Shown: positions 23,161 through 36,140 of the stretch, piece by piece | Position numbering within the stretch: the stretch's first letter is position 1 | Layout: the number at the start of each line of letters is the position of its first letter | Assembly (NCBI GenBank): GCA_963693085.1 | Contig: OY856409.1 | Location: forward strand, 300,343,558 to 300,407,557 | Direction of reading: 5' to 3' | From: Alisma plantago-aquatica | Taxonomy: Eukaryota > Streptophyta > Magnoliopsida > Alismatales > Alismataceae | Length of the DNA stretch: 64,000 bases | Made by a program: the position numbers and the translations under genes | The notes under the pieces: generated by a model | Told to the model about the DNA's origin: nothing | What the model saw: only the letters and a program-made list of their open reading frames with translations | The model's database searches: none

Positions 23161-25481
23161 AATTCCGTCCTCAGAATTAAGCCAGAAAACCCACTTTGTT
23201 ACATCATATACATCTTAAAAGAACTTTCATCCTCGAAAGTCAACCATACTCATACTTCTTGGGGAGAACTAAGGATCTTCTTCCATACGTAGGCACTAGT
23301 CTATGTGCAACATATCCGCAAAGGTTACCTAGAACCATGTATCCAAAGCACTATTAGGAGGTAAAAGCATCAAGGGTGAAACCTCACTCCATAGAAGGCT
23401 CAAATAAGGGTTTAGAAGCTCTGAATAGGTCATTCCATATCTCATATATTAAGGTTGCATCCTTATCTTAATTCATGTGTTATTATTCAACATCATATTA
23501 CCATGTCCCCAAGGAGTTAACCCAAGTTAACCCATACATCAAGGTGTCATCAACATTTTATTGAGATAAAAGTTAAAGCATATTCAACATTAACATATGT
23601 CTTTTAGGAGGGAGTTAATTATCATTAATTCGCTTTATCCATCTAGATCATGTCAATGTTTCATAAGCATTAGGTTGTGCTAACTATCAAATTATATTTT
23701 TATCTTAATTAAGCACTAAGATTAACACCTCATGTAACATATTTCATTCATCTGATCTTATTTCATTGCTCATAATAAATGGATACATTTATTAGTGATT
23801 TCATCACAAGATTAACCAACAATATTACGTTATCATCTTTATTCATATATATGGTTAACCGTTTATACATAGGAACTACTAAACCATCTCTAGAGTTTTC
23901 ATCATGTCATGTCTATATACCACGTCTCAAGATTAGATTGCATCCTTACAATTATTATATCATGGTTGTGCTAAACAAACTTATGTGAGTAGCTTATTAA
24001 ACATATATCAAAGATTTATCTAGCCCAATTGGGGTTCTCCTGACCCATATCATGAGGGCAGTGCCATGCTCAGTCTCTCTGAGCTCACTCAACTCTATGA
24101 GTATCTCATTTGCACCAACCATATCTTCCCTCTCCGTCTAGGGTTCTCAGGTATACCTCATTGGCAGTAGTGATAGCGTTACAAGCTCAAGCCACATAAG
24201 CACAAACCAAAACATGCTATGACATTCTCTTCTCATCTCTGTACCCATGAAAACTATTTCTCAACTCTCTTCCTCTTATATACACACCACTAGATTCCTA
24301 TATGGGAAACCACCAACCCGAGTATGAGGCTTCTCAAAAGCTAATATAGCTACCTCCTCCAGGGTCTTGGGCTCTCTCCCTCACCTAGATGGTAGGCACT
24401 CATATTCATACTCACATGCACATATATCCAGCCTCTCTCTGTCTCTAGGGTTTGGTTCTCCCAAGGATATCTAGGGTTCAACATGACTATAGGAATCATG
24501 CATAGAGCAACTCAACTCGTTCACTTAGGAGTAGTCTAGTTTAGGACATATCATAACACTTATTCTCAAAATTCTCATATCTTGGAGTTTAGGTTCTTTG
24601 ACCTTCTCCCAATGGGTCTCACTCTCTCTGGAGTTAACCCCGAAACTGGTCCTAACACTATAGATCCTCCTTCGTAAAAGAGTTTGAGGCTCATGCTCAC
24701 TCTTAACATATCTTATCTCATAAAAGCCTAGTTACTTGCGTCATCAAAACTTATCTCAAAACTGAACTTAAGTCCTCGAAGACAAACATACATCATCATA
24801 AACTATCTTATATCATCTATATATGACTTAGATCATATCATCAAACTTATTCTATCTATTCCATCTATCACATATACCAAACAAGGCTCTAGCCATCTAA
24901 TCTAGAACTACACTCTCTTCTAGACTGATGTCATTCACTTTCACTTTGGTTGCATGACCACCTCCTACTCATACATGTGTGGGGACACATTTTATAATAC
25001 ATATACATATTAAAATATTATATAGTTTTTCTCCGATAAAACAAACGTCAGAGAAAACTATCACGGTTCGATCCAGTTGGAATCCAAAACCAAATCCTGA
25101 AAACGAGTGTCCCACACATAGTAGAGAGTACAGTGTCATGAAAACTAGTGAAAAGGCTGAGAACATGGTGTAGACTAGTGTAGCTACTCTAAACAACGAG
25201 CGCCATATGTCTAGGGTTTCTCTTCCCTTGAAGCACGTCATTTCCAAATAGTGCAACATCCCATACCGCTGCACTATAAGGAAAGTATGACATCTAAGGA
25301 CTTGCTATACAACAAGCACTAGTCTAGACCTAGTTCTCAGACATCTAGGTTCTAACCTAGAGGCTAGGTCAGATCTAGTCTCTAAAAGACAACTAATCTA
25401 ACCCTAAAGATTATTAAGTTCAAGGTTTTCTTTGATTTTGAGTTGTATAATGAGAAAATGTCAGGCTTTGCTATTGTTCAT

Positions 25482-25493
25482 GCTCTGATACCA
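25482..25493 (-). other. Primer binding site of E (initiator tRNA-Met)
   Basis: TGGTATCAGAGC on the minus strand, two bases from the LTR end. It is identical to the complement of the 3' end of plant initiator tRNA-Met, used by copia elements and chromoviruses. It fixes the orientation. Confidence 0.9.
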
Positions 25494-25495
25494 CC

Positions 25496-28400
25496 TGTGA
25501 CGTCCCCGGATTTTCTAAAACTTAATTTGATGTGTGACGTCAAAATTGAAACCCTCACCTCAACGATAATCCCAATTTAAACATCCCACACTAGGCTAAG
25601 AAGAAGAAAATCAGAGGAAGTCAAAAGGAACAAACAGTAGCACATGTACATGAACAATAATAAAACCATACACACATGTTCACCATTCAACATATAATTA
25701 CAACATGAATTGATACAACATTTGATATTACATATTGAACATCAAACTTAAACATGTACATGTACTACATCTAAACAACAGGATCTTAAGACAACAGGTC
25801 CACCTGTACATCAGGTCGCCACACAACTCTAACTATCCTGGATCTTCAAGAGCATAACCACAACCTAAACAAAAGATTACATGCGGTACACGTCAACACA
25901 ATATTTCATGAATATTGTACTGAGTACGCCTACGTGTCTTTTATATACCTCTCATCATATCTTGGCAATAAGATAAAACTAATATACTTGGCAGTAACAG
26001 AAGAATATAAGAAAAGCGTATAATTGCACAAAGATATTCATTAACAAAAGAGAACACATATTTTAATCATATTTCCATCATATATCTCGTACATCTGCCC
26101 CTAAGACTTTGATGCTTTTCAGGCCTTATGATCTACTACCAAAGAGTTTGAGATCATTTTACGTGTGATCTACTACCAAAGAGTTTGAGATCTAACACAT
26201 GTGATCTACTACCAAAGAGTTTGAGATCACTTCAATGCACTGTACTACCAAAGAGTTTAGTGCTATCATATGATGGACCAGATATCTTATGTTTCATGTG
26301 TTCATAGCAATAAGTATGGAAAATCATGCAACATATCATACCAGAACAATCATTTCAATCAATATCATATGCCAAGTCTTTACTACCATATAACACATGC
26401 ATATTGTATAATAAGCCAAGTAAGAGGTAATGGCATACCTTCCAAAGAGATAGATCAAACTAAACACATATCACGGATGTCAACTATAAGCTTGGTCAAA
26501 CCTGATCAAAACAAGACCATATACTATCATCAGGTTCTCATCTTATTATATCTCATCTTAACCCTAATTATGTCCATTAGGGTTTCTCTTAGTTCATTGG
26601 ATTATTCTCTTTATTACTTGTATCCTTGTCTTGGTATTATCTTACTGATGTCATATTCCAAATTAGGATACATAATCTGAATATCAGGTTCCATATTATT
26701 ATTTACACATATTAACCCTAAGTTACATGTATTACTCATATTAGGATTTCATCACATGCATTAGGGGTCAATTTCACATATCATGGATTTCGTGTATAAA
26801 ACTGATCACATAATTAAAACTGAGGTTCCATATACTGATATGAGCTTACTCTGTAAATTTCACCATTTATTGAGCATGCAAGTATTTATTACATTTTACT
26901 TAGGGTTTTTAGCCCTAATTAGACATATTAATCAAATTACATAATTTCGTACATCAACATGACCATATCTGACATCATAAGCACTATAAACATTATTATA
27001 GACTTAATGACATTTTTCCATAATTTTATGTCATCATTTGATATTTATTATTCATGAACTATGCATTACATATCTTACATGATATTAACTATATTAGTTA
27101 CTCAAAATCCTAATATTATGCTTTCAATGTGTTCTACTCATTTTTCTGAGAAAAATGGTACCTTGTTCGTATTTTTCTGATAAGCAGGCTATGTACTATG
27201 CATTTTGTAAGATCTAAACATTTCTGGGATTTTACCTTATCGGGCCAATTGGGCGCTGCCATGTGGCACTTGTGGGGGGTGTGCTACTTCTCATCTGAGC
27301 CAATCTGGTTTGAGCGGTCTCTGGCCTCGGTTTGGGTTGGTTCGTCTGGCTCACAGTTTGTCTTTCGTTGGGCCGAACCAGTTGGGCCTTTTCTTGCCCT
27401 CTCCTTTCTCGCGATCCACACGAAGCGGGAACCGCTCTCGTCGTTCTCCCCGATGGAGCCGCCGCTGTGACTGGTCTCCTCAGGTGAGCTAGGCAGCTAT
27501 CAACATGCCCACTCTAGTAGCCCTAGATGCCATGAAAAACTCTGAACTTCCTCCCTCTACATGCCGGTCTCTGGGGATCTCCTATGGTGGTTCCTGCTTG
27601 AGGCTCGGATAGGCCGCCGCCGTGGGATGCGGCTGTGGCAGAGCAGATAGGGGGGGGGGACGCCCTTGATCCTAGGCTCTTGCAGTGGCGGCATACCTCC
27701 ATGGCGATGGGGCTTCTTGGTTGAGCTTGAGAGCTCTGCTTTAGCTCCACCATGCCGCCTATAACGGACTGCTCCGGCGAGCAGTTTGCTTCCTGGTTTT
27801 AGCGCTGGCACTAGGGAGAACCCCAGCTTGGAACAACCAGGCATCCATGCCTCCTCATCGGATGATCTGGATTGCATTAGATTCGGAGCTCGTGTCTCCT
27901 TCATCCAGTTGTGACACAAGCACTGCTGCAAGGTTGGAACGCCAACGAGAGATAGGCCATGGTCACTCCCTCGCTAGCACCTTTCTCTGCAAAACGCCTT
28001 CGATTTCCTCCTCTATGCTTCTCAGCCTATGCTGCTACTGCCGTGGAGACATGAGGAGGTTGTGTGGGACAGTTAATTCTCCCCACTCTCAACTCTACTT
28101 CTCTTATCTCAAGGGTCGATGTGTTCTATCTCTCCCCACCCCGCACGATCCTGGATCGTGGGGATACAGGGTGCTACTTGGCAGAACTCCCACGTCTCCA
28201 TATCAGTTGGAGGTAAGGGAGATGAGTTCCATGCAACCTGGTATGTACTGTCCTTGGGTTGGGATTTATCCATGTCACCAATCCGCGGCAAAACACGGAC
28301 TAAGACCTCGTGATTCATCATAAGTATGGACCTAGGCTAATAAACATAGTAACATTTGTACTATCATGTAAATCGATCCATCCATTTATTAAACATTTAG

Positions 28401-28547
28401 CTAACTGCAATCCTCAATAACTTGTTCTAGGAAGCTCATTTCATCAAGGTTTTTCCAAAGTACTTATAACTCTCATAATAACTCAACATGAATGAATTCA
28501 CTTGTATCATTAAGTATACATGAATTCCAAAGATTCACTCCATCACA
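25496..28547 (-). repeat. 5' LTR of E
   Basis: Near-identical partner of the LTR at the left end. It has a four-unit copy of the short repeat (26128-26260) and a second GC-rich island (27235-28325) with open frames of 158 (+) and 124 (-) codons. Confidence 0.95.
26128..26260. repeat. Short tandem repeat in E 5' LTR (4 units)
   Basis: Same unit as in the other LTR but with one additional copy, bounded by TAACACATGT. This single-unit difference accounts for most of the length difference between the LTRs. Confidence 0.85.
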
Positions 28548-28552
28548 GAAAC

Positions 28553-28907
28553 TCTTCAAACAGTCTCGCATACCGAAACTCTTCAAACGGTTTTGGGGTG
28601 AGCATGTCTGTTCGGTCTTGAGACCGAATGGATGAAACCCATTGCTCAGACTGATTGAATGAAACCTTTTGGTTAGACCGATTGGTTAGAACCAAGGGTG
28701 AGTTAAGGTGGGTCCCGACTAACTATTCAACCTTATCAAGACCCGCATTAAATCAACATAAATTCAGTTAAAACCTTGATAATCGAATCAATTAAGTAAT
28801 TTTGCACATTATGATTCATTTTGATATTTAATGAGTGAAATTTGATGTGTTAAGTCAAAATGAGACCAAGATGGTAAATGAAATTCCTGATGAATGTGCA
28901 TTCATCA
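28553..28907 (-). repeat. 3' LTR of B, upstream part (after E)
   Basis: Resumes the 27-bp array and continues to the LTR start, TGATGAATGCACATTCATCA on the minus strand. Matches 38370-38724 of the other LTR. Confidence 0.9.
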
Positions 28908-30473
28908 AAACACCCCGAACTTAAACGTTGCTCGTCCTCGAGTAACACAAAATCTAAAACAGCCGCCAAAAAAATACTTTCAATTCATGTGATTGCCTCA
29001 TCTTCACATCACGATTGTTTTCTTTCTGCTTAGTAAGACTCAATATCTCAACCTCCTGAGACCACTAAACACATCTTACCATATCTTCATTCCTGAGTTC
29101 ACTTTCCAATATCAGTTCCTCCTCACTTTTTCCAACAGCAAGCATGTCAAAGAGTTTTGTAAGAGTCCAGAGACTCCCGCAGAACAAAAAGTGTGTATTT
29201 GATCTGACACTAGAGTTTTTTAGGATAGAGGTGGCATTCATTGTGCCTTTATGTAGAACATGGAGTGAATGGTGGTGTGGAAGGAAAAAGTAAATCTCTC
29301 CTCTATTCGACTTGAGATTTTCATTTTATGAAGTGCAATTTCATTTATTGCATTTTTTGTGCGAATCTCTCCTCTATTCGACTCGAGATTGCATTTCTTT
29401 TTGTGTGTGCTTTGGCATCTTTTTGTTTACAAATCTCTCCTCTATTCGACTTGAGATTGCATTTTTAGTGGTACGCCCCTGTTTATCAATTAGGGGTATG
29501 GAAGAAGCGGATATAGAGGGAAGTGGCGTGCCACCCCGAACTTAGGGTTTGGCACTATTTTGGCTATATTTGTTTCTTTTTGGTAAATGGAGGGATAAAA
29601 AGATGGTAGAAGAAGTGTAGAAGAGAGTTTAGATCAGAATGCAACTTGATTTACAATTCAGTACACCGGGTTGTTCTCTTTGTCAAACTCTGCTCAAATA
29701 ATGACTTGATGCGGATCCGGTAGGGATTCTATGTTGTTGTTCCACTAGTTATTTAGGAAGAACGACATGTTTGATCCTTATCAGTTCGACATACACTTAT
29801 CAATTTTGCAAAAGTATCATGATGTTAGGAATCATAAGCTTCACAAGATGATTTCAATCAAAAGGCTAGTTTTCAGAAGTGGTCCTTTTGAGGATTTACT
29901 TCGAATAAGGAGGATATAATGATTCAAAATGCATAGTAGGTTAGTTAGTGACTTTTAATGAAACCAGGAAGTGTCAAAAATTCGTCAAGTATCTGTTCAA
30001 ATTCTTTAAAAGTTTTTAAAACTTTAAAATTTTGAAAATTTATTTGAAAATTTTGAAACTTTTGGTCAAAAATGCGACGATGAAAATCTAAGACTGATTT
30101 AGATGGGTGAAGGTGGAAAGTAAGATACGTACCACCCACCCTCCACCCTGAACTTAGAAATTTGCTCTTCCCAAGCAAACTCTAAATCTGAGATGGAGGG
30201 GAAATTTCATGCCGTTTGGACCACTGGATGTGGTTGCATTCCAGGCATCATGTGTCCTCCATCTAAAAATCTAGAAAAGCAAGATCAATCAGAACTCATG
30301 ATAGCATCTCGTGATGTGAATTTTATTTGGTGCCAAATTATCTTAAAAGTGAAAACAAAATTAAGGAAAAATTTCTAGTTCAAAATTAAAACTAAATTCG
30401 AATTTATTTATCGGGTTGCCTCCCGACAAGCACCTTTGTTTTATGTCGATGTCTTGACTTGATATCTTCAACT
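28908..30473 (-). other. 3' non-coding region of B with three PPT-like tracts
   Basis: No gene is seen. The polypurine tract adjacent to the LTR reads TAAGTTCGGGGTGTTT (minus strand, 28908-28923). Similar tracts occur at 29531-29545 (CCTAAGTTCGGGGTGG) and 30131-30156 (TAAGTTCAGGGTGGAGGG). A repeat of about 70 bp occurs three times (29292, 29363, 29431), each with AATCTCTCCTCTATTCGAC on the plus strand. The post-integrase motif with GCTTGTCGGGAGGCAACCCG lies at the integrase end. Two open frames (29312-29545 +, 29945-30178 -) are not recognisable. Confidence 0.65.
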
Positions 30474-31720
30474 TCATGGGGGTTCCTTTGGGTTTGAGAG
30501 ATCTATTATTGCTTCATTGCTGATGTCATCTATGGTGAAATATCTTTTCAAACATTGACCATTCGCCACAAATTCACTCGAATTTTTGCTCCATAAAGAG
30601 AAAGCACCATGTGGGGAGATGCTTTTGACAAGGTATGGTCCAGACCAGTGAGAGCAGAGTTTCCCCGGTAATAACTTCAACCTTGAGTTGAACAACAAAA
30701 CTTGGTCTCCTACTTGTATGTATTGTCTTTTCAAATGACCATCATGCCAAAGTTTGGTGTGTTCTTTGTAGATTCGAGCATTCTCATAAGCTGTCATCCT
30801 AAGTTCATCCAGCTCTTAGAGTTGCAAAATCCTGGCTTGGCCCACTTTCCTCATGTCAAAATTCAATTGTTTAATTTCCCACCATGCCTTGTGTTCCAAT
30901 TTGACTGGCAGGTGGAAAGCCTTTCCATATATTAATCGAAAAGGTGTAGTCCCGATGGGAGTTTTATAAGCAGTTCGATAGGCCCATAAAGCGTCGTTGA
31001 TTTTCATTGACCAATCCTTTCGATTGTGGCCTACAGTTTTTTTCTAGAATAGCCTTTAGTTGATTGTTAGAGACCTCTACCTATCCACTTGTTTGTGGAT
31101 GGTAGGGTGAGGCTACCTTATGTGTTACACCATATTTTCTCAATAAAACTTGAAAGCTTCTTTCAAGGAAGTGAGACCCTCCGTCAGATATCATGGTTCG
31201 TGGCACTCCAAAATGGGGGAAAATAATATGTTTGAATAATTTGATGATGTGTTTGGAATCACTAGTTATGGTTGGTATAGCTTTAACCTATTTTGAGACG
31301 TAATCAACCGCTACTAGGATGTAAGAAAATACGTAAGAAGATGGGAATGGCCCCATGTAGTCCACACCCCAAACATCAAATATCTCAATTTCTTGCCACA
31401 ACTTAAGCGACATCTCATCTCTCTTCGTAATGTTACATATTCTTTGACATTTGTCACATGATTGAATAAAGTTGTAGGAATCCTTGGATATGGTTGGCCA
31501 AAAGAATCCACATTGCAAAACCTTTATCGCAATCTTCTTAGAACTCATGTGGCCTCCAATTGGGCCAGAGTGATAGTGATCTAGAATGAGTTTGGTTTCT
31601 TCCTCAGTGATACATCGTCTGTAAAGACCATCAACACATAGCTTAAAAATATATAGCTCATCCCAGTGATATTGTTTCACATCATGCATAAATTTCTTCA
31701 ATGCATTTTCAGTGCATTAA
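30474..31720 (-). pseudogene. Integrase of element B
   Basis: On the minus strand the HHCC zinc region (YHSGPIGGHMSS ... CDKCQR) is intact in a 137-codon frame (31701-31288), followed by the core start GVDYMGPFPSS. A stop follows VAVDYVSK. The core continues with ISDGGSHF (second Asp) and VEVSN (Glu) after another stop at the TSG position; then the [18 protein letters not shown] block (31007-30816). The C-terminal part (30797-30474, 107 codons) has [19 protein letters not shown] and SGPYLV. The whole domain order is complete, with three or four stops and a small shift near 31035. It is therefore closer to intact than A integrase. Confidence 0.9.
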
Positions 31721-32360
31721 GGATGGATAACCCCAACAGCAAGGCAGTTCACAAAATCTGAGTACCACAGTACAACTTCTGAGACCTTCATTAGTTGATC
31801 CTCCAGCAGGGAATCATTGATCAGAATCTTTTCAGTATCAAGGGTGTGGATGAGACTGAGGTGGTCTGCTATAACATTCTCTGTACCCTTTTTTATCTCT
31901 TATCTCTAAATCAAATTCTTACAATAGGATAATCCATCTAATTAACCTGGGTTTTGCATCTTTCTTTGCCATAAGGTAACGGATGGCAGCGTGGTCTGTG
32001 TAGACAATGACCTTCGAATCAATTAGGTAGGATATGAACTTGTCAAAGGCATACACAACTGCTAGAAGTTCTTTCTCGGTAGTTGCATAATTCCTCTGGG
32101 CTTCATTGAGAGTTTTCGATGCATAATAGATCACATAATGTTTCTTCTCTATACATTGCCCTAAAACAGCACCCACAACATAGTCACTGGCATCACACAT
32201 AATTTCAAAAGGGTGGTCCCAGTCGGGAGCTCTAATGATGGGTGTTTTTGTGAGAGCCTGCTTTAGTGTGTTGAAGCTTTTGACACATTCTTCGTCAAAA
32301 TTGAATTCAACATCTTTTAGTAACAAATTTGTCATTGGCTTGGTTATCTTCGAAAAGTCC
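31721..32360 (-). pseudogene. RNase H of element B (catalytic residues kept)
   Basis: A 138-codon frame (32335-31919, minus strand) runs from the connection ([16 protein letters not shown]) through [34 protein letters not shown] and [19 protein letters not shown]. The Asp, Glu and Asp expected at the active site are all visible. A stop follows WIILL; the tail (EFDLEIRDKKG) and the linker to integrase are out of frame. RNase H removes the RNA strand after reverse transcription. Confidence 0.9.
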
Positions 32361-33480
32361 TTTATGAATCTTCTGTAAAATCTTGCATGACCTTGGAAAG
32401 CACAGACTTATTTTACATTTGTTGGAATAGCCAATATAGAAATCACTTCAATCTTGGCTTTATCTACTTCTATTCCTCTATTGCTGACCCTATGGCCGAG
32501 GACAATGCCTTCCTTTACCATAAAATGGCACTTTTCCCAATTCAGCACAAGATGTGCTTCTTCACATCATTTGAGGACCAGGGAGAGGTGCTTTAGAAAT
32601 GAATCGAATGAATCTCTGTATACAGAAAAATCGTCCATGAAAACTTCCATAATGGTTTCGGTGAGACCGGAAAATATGGCAGCCATGCAATGTTGGAAAG
32701 TTGCAGGTGCATTGCAGAGGCCAAACGACATTCTTTTAAATGCGTATGTTCCGAATGGGTAGGTAAAAGTAGTTTTCTATTGGTCATTTGGATGTATGGG
32801 TATTTGATAGAATCCAGAGTAACCGTCAAGATAACATAAATATTCTTGGTGATCCAACCTTTCTAAGACTTGATCAAGGAAAGACATAGGAAAATGATCT
32901 TTTTGAGTTGCCTTGTTCAATTTTCTATAATCTATGCACATCCTCCACCCTGTGACTATTCGAGTGGGGATGAGTTCATTGTTTTCATTTTGTATAACAG
33001 TTGTTCCACCTTTATTCGGGACTACATGCACTGGGCTCACCCATGGTGAGTCTGATATCAGATAGATTATTCCAGCTGTGAGCAGTTTAATGACTTCACG
33101 ACGGACTATTTCATATTTGGATTCAATTTTTGTTGATGCTTAATAGTTGGCCTGTGATATTCCATCATAGGGATCTTGTGCATACACATCGCTTGACTAA
33201 CCCCAGTTAGGTCATTAATTTTATAGCCAATCGCTTTCTTCCTTTCCTTCAATTCTTTCAGGAGTTTATCTTCTTATTCGGTTGTAAGATCAGAATTTAT
33301 TATTACAGGACAAACCTTGAGATCATCCAAAAACTCATACTTCAGTCCCTCAGGTAGGGGCTTCATTTCGGGGGCCTCTGGTTTTTTGCATGTTTCTTCA
33401 GTGGCTTCCACAACCTTGAGTCCTTCAAATGTAGCTTCAGGATCTTCTTCGGTAGTGTCAAGGTTAAGAACACACTCTTA
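32361..33480 (-). pseudogene. Reverse transcriptase of element B
   Basis: On the minus strand SPVHVVPNKGGTTV, TGWRMCIDYRKLNKAT, KDHFPMSFLDQVLERL and YLDGYSGFYQIPIHP form an 87-codon frame (33040-32777). A stop after NDQ is followed by TFTYPFGTYAFKRMSFGLCNAPATFQ and the catalytic VFMDDFSVY with FMDD intact at 32630-32641. Later blocks are LNWEKCHFMVKEGIVLGH and [10 protein letters not shown]. Upstream (33060-33480) is the pre-RT linker with acidic segments. Only a few stops separate long open parts. Confidence 0.9.
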
Positions 33481-34460
33481 AACTCGTTCACTGATGGAAT
33501 TATCAGTAGAGGGGTTTGTTAGAGTCACTTCTAAAGGATCATCTTGTTCACATCCCTCTTGTGTGAGGAGTGATATTTGTTCAATGCAGTCGATCAGATA
33601 ATCTTCTTCTTGCATACTTGGTCTTCTCATGCTTTCAAAAACCTTGAATTCGAGAGTTTCTTTGCCAAGTATGAGAAGCAAAGTTCCTGCTTCAACATCA
33701 ATTAGAACTCTTGTAGTGGTGAGGAACAGATGTCCAAAGATGAGAGGATATCTGGCGTCCTCTTTATGTCCATGATGAAAAAGTCACACGGAACATAAGA
33801 ATCTTTTCCTACCTTGATAGGTACATCCTCAATAATTCCTAATGGGCATTTTATCGAATTGTCTACGAGTTGTATGGTCATGCAAGTTGGAAGAAGTTCA
33901 GCAAACCCTAGCCTTTTGCAAAGGCTGAGTGGCATGATAGAGATGCTAGCACCAAGATCTGCTAGTCCTTTCTGGCATGAAGAATCACCGATATGGCAGG
34001 AAATCCCAAAAGATCCTAGATCTTTCTATTTCTTTGGCATATTACTCTGGATGATATCTGAAGTGGTTTTAGCTAACTTGACTGTCTCATATTCTTTAGT
34101 TATATATTTCCTGGAGAGGAGTGACTTTAAGTACTTTGTCCAAGATGGTATCTTAGCCAACACATCCAAAAAGGGTATATCAACATGAAGTTTCTTCATA
34201 GCTTCTTTAAACTTATTGAACCGAGTATCCAAATTTGTTTGCCTTAAACGAGTAGGGAATGGTATACAAGGTTTGTACACAGGGATATCAGGTTTTGGAG
34301 TCTCAGTTTCTTCATCTTCTTGAGCAGGCTTCTCAAAATTTCCTTTTTCTGACTTATCATCAAGTACTGGTTCCTTTGGTTGTGATTCAGGAGTTGTTGA
34401 ATCTTGTATAATCACATGTTCATTCTCATCTGTAACAACCACCGGTGGATTGATAGGAGG
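33481..34460 (-). pseudogene. Protease and linker of element B
   Basis: A 138-codon linker frame (34442-34026, minus strand) ends in KKLHVDIPFLDVLAKIP and TKYLKSLLSRKYI. The retropepsin region follows out of frame with a degraded form of the DLGAS active-site segment near 33940-33970, then MPLSLCKRLGFAELLPTCMTIQL, CDFFIMDIK and YPLIFGHLF, and ends in LEFKVFESMRRPSMQEEDYLIDCIEQISLL (33681-33478). The G copy shows the same blocks with the active site in frame. The family's protease processes the Gag-Pol precursor. Confidence 0.75.
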
Positions 34461-36140
34461 ATCAGAATAGTATCTTCCTCACCTGGTGGTGACCACCTTT
34501 AGTTGTTATGGATGCTTAGGATTATTCTCGGGCTGGCCAATAAAAACTCCAGCTGGTGGCTTAATGCTAGCTGCAAGTTGAGCTAGTTGAGATTCAATAG
34601 CCTTCTGTTGAGCTTGTTGGTTAGATATCATAGTTTGCTGAGTTTGCAACATATTTTCAATGGCTGATAGCTTGTAATCAGGAGAAGCTAGACCTTCTTG
34701 TTCTCCTTGTTGTTGATAAGGAACTTGGTTGAGACTCTAGTATTGGGAGTTGTTTTGATAATTATTGAAGTTCCTATTCTGAAAGTTTCCCTTGAAATTT
34801 CCTTGATTTCCAAAATTCTATTATTGATTGTACTGGAATCCTGGTGGGCTTCTTGGTTGATTGTTCGAACTAAATTGATGTGATTTTACTGCTCCAGAGG
34901 GGTTTCCATATTGAAAACCTGGATGGTTCCTATTATGATTCAGATTGTAATACCCTTGACCAGGAATGGTGTTGACATCATTCAGATTTTCCATTTGTCC
35001 ACTGTCTCCTTGTCCACATGCGTTGCTTAGGACAACATCATAGAGAACACTTCATGATAAAGTGGAATGATCAGTACTTTTACATGCTTCACAAAATAGT
35101 GAAGCTGACTTGATCTGTTCTGGTTGTTGAAGGGGTGGACGTCCTCTTCCAATTGCAGTAAGTGAGGATTCAATATGGTCTTGCTTGGCAACTAAGAGTT
35201 TTAGGGTTTTAGTGACAGATTTGTACTCAGGTGTCGCTTCAACCATAGCCACTTTGAAAACTCCTTTACCTACAAATCTTCCCCAATTAGCTTGATTTTC
35301 TACTCCCAGGGTGACGACTCTCCATGCGATGTCATAACTTTGACACATGAAGTTTCCTTCAGATGAGGAATCTAGAAACCTCTTAATATCATCATCTACA
35401 CCCCTGTAGAAGATCTCGATGAGTTGATTCTTAGGAATGCCATGATGTGGACATTTTCATAGAAGCTCCTTATATCGGTCCCACGCCTCAACAAGGGTTT
35501 CTCCAGGGGCTTGAGTGAACATTGTTATTTTTCCCCTAATTTCATAAGTGAGAGATGGAAGATAGAACTTTTCCAGAAAAATGTTCTGTAGTTGTTCCAA
35601 AGAGGCGATAGGTTCACATTGTAGAGAGTTGTACCAACTTATGGCTCTATCGGCAAGAGAATACTTGAATAGACAGAGTTGGATGGAATCATCGGACACT
35701 CCATTTTGTTTTGTCATAGCACATAGATTGATGAATCTCAAAAGGTGTTCTTGACTATCTTCACCTTGTTTTCCATAGAACGGGTTGTTTTGGAGAAAGG
35801 TGATCCAATGTGCTCGTATCTCGAAATTTGAAGCATGGATGGGAGGAGGTAGGACTGGGTGATGTACATCAACAACTTTAGGGATTGAGAACTCTCTAAG
35901 ATCCTTTTGCAGTTCTGCTACCTGTGCTGCTGCTTGTGCTGCTAGGATTTCTTGCTGTACCGTAGCTCTGGCTTCTTGCATGAGCCTTTCTATCTGTGCA
36001 TTGATGGCTTGAGTCACTCTTCGGGTTACTTCCTTTTCTTGAGCCATCCTTGCTTGATTTTCTATGATATGATGATGAAAAGTTCTATCTATCTCAGGAT
36101 CAAAGCTTGTTGTGAGTCTGGGGCTATCCGAACGGTGCAT
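34461..36140 (-). pseudogene. gag of element B
   Basis: A 227-codon frame starts at 36140 (minus strand) with a coiled-coil-like N-terminal part (RMAQEKEVTRRVTQAINAQI) and continues to the capsid blocks NNPFYGKQGEDSQEHLLRFI, FKYSLADRAISWYNSLQ, NIFLEKFYLPSLTYEIRGKI and EAWDRYKELL. A TGA (35457-35459) separates this from KCPHHGIPKNQLIEIFYRGV. The zinc-knuckle segment CEACKSTDHSTLS lies near 35060-35100 (CX2CX4HX4C; the last Cys is lost, but it is kept in G). The tail to 34461 is Asn/Gln-rich (degraded NQQ and NNN stretches). Start chosen as the first Met of the long frame. Confidence 0.85.

Larger units (their letters stand above)
23142..25495 (-). other. Non-coding interior of E
   Basis: No gag or pol motif was found on either strand. 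The longest minus-strand frame (24969-25274, 101 codons) is hydrophobic, adjoins the primer site and is not recognisable. On the minus strand the right end starts with the primer site; the left end carries GGACGGAATTTC just before the polypurine tract, a pattern like that of Del/Tekay-type chromoviruses. Confidence 0.7.
20129..28547 (-). mobile_element. Element E: non-coding LTR element (LARD-like) in B LTR
   Basis: Two LTRs of 3.01 and 3.05 kb flank a 2.35-kb interior without coding sequence. LTR ends are TGTGA...TCACA. The target duplication GAAAC is perfect (20124-20128 and 28548-28552) and lies within the 27-bp array of B. Orientation comes from the primer site next to the right-hand LTR and a polypurine tract next to the left-hand one, both on the minus strand. 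The LTRs are very similar by eye, more so than those of B, which fits its innermost position. Long LTRs plus a non-coding core are the features of LARDs, which rely on proteins from other elements. Confidence 0.93.

Noticed and set aside
24969..25274. 101-codon minus-strand frame in E interior as a gene
   Set aside because: No similarity recognised, hydrophobic composition typical of AT-rich non-coding DNA, no conserved partner for comparison.
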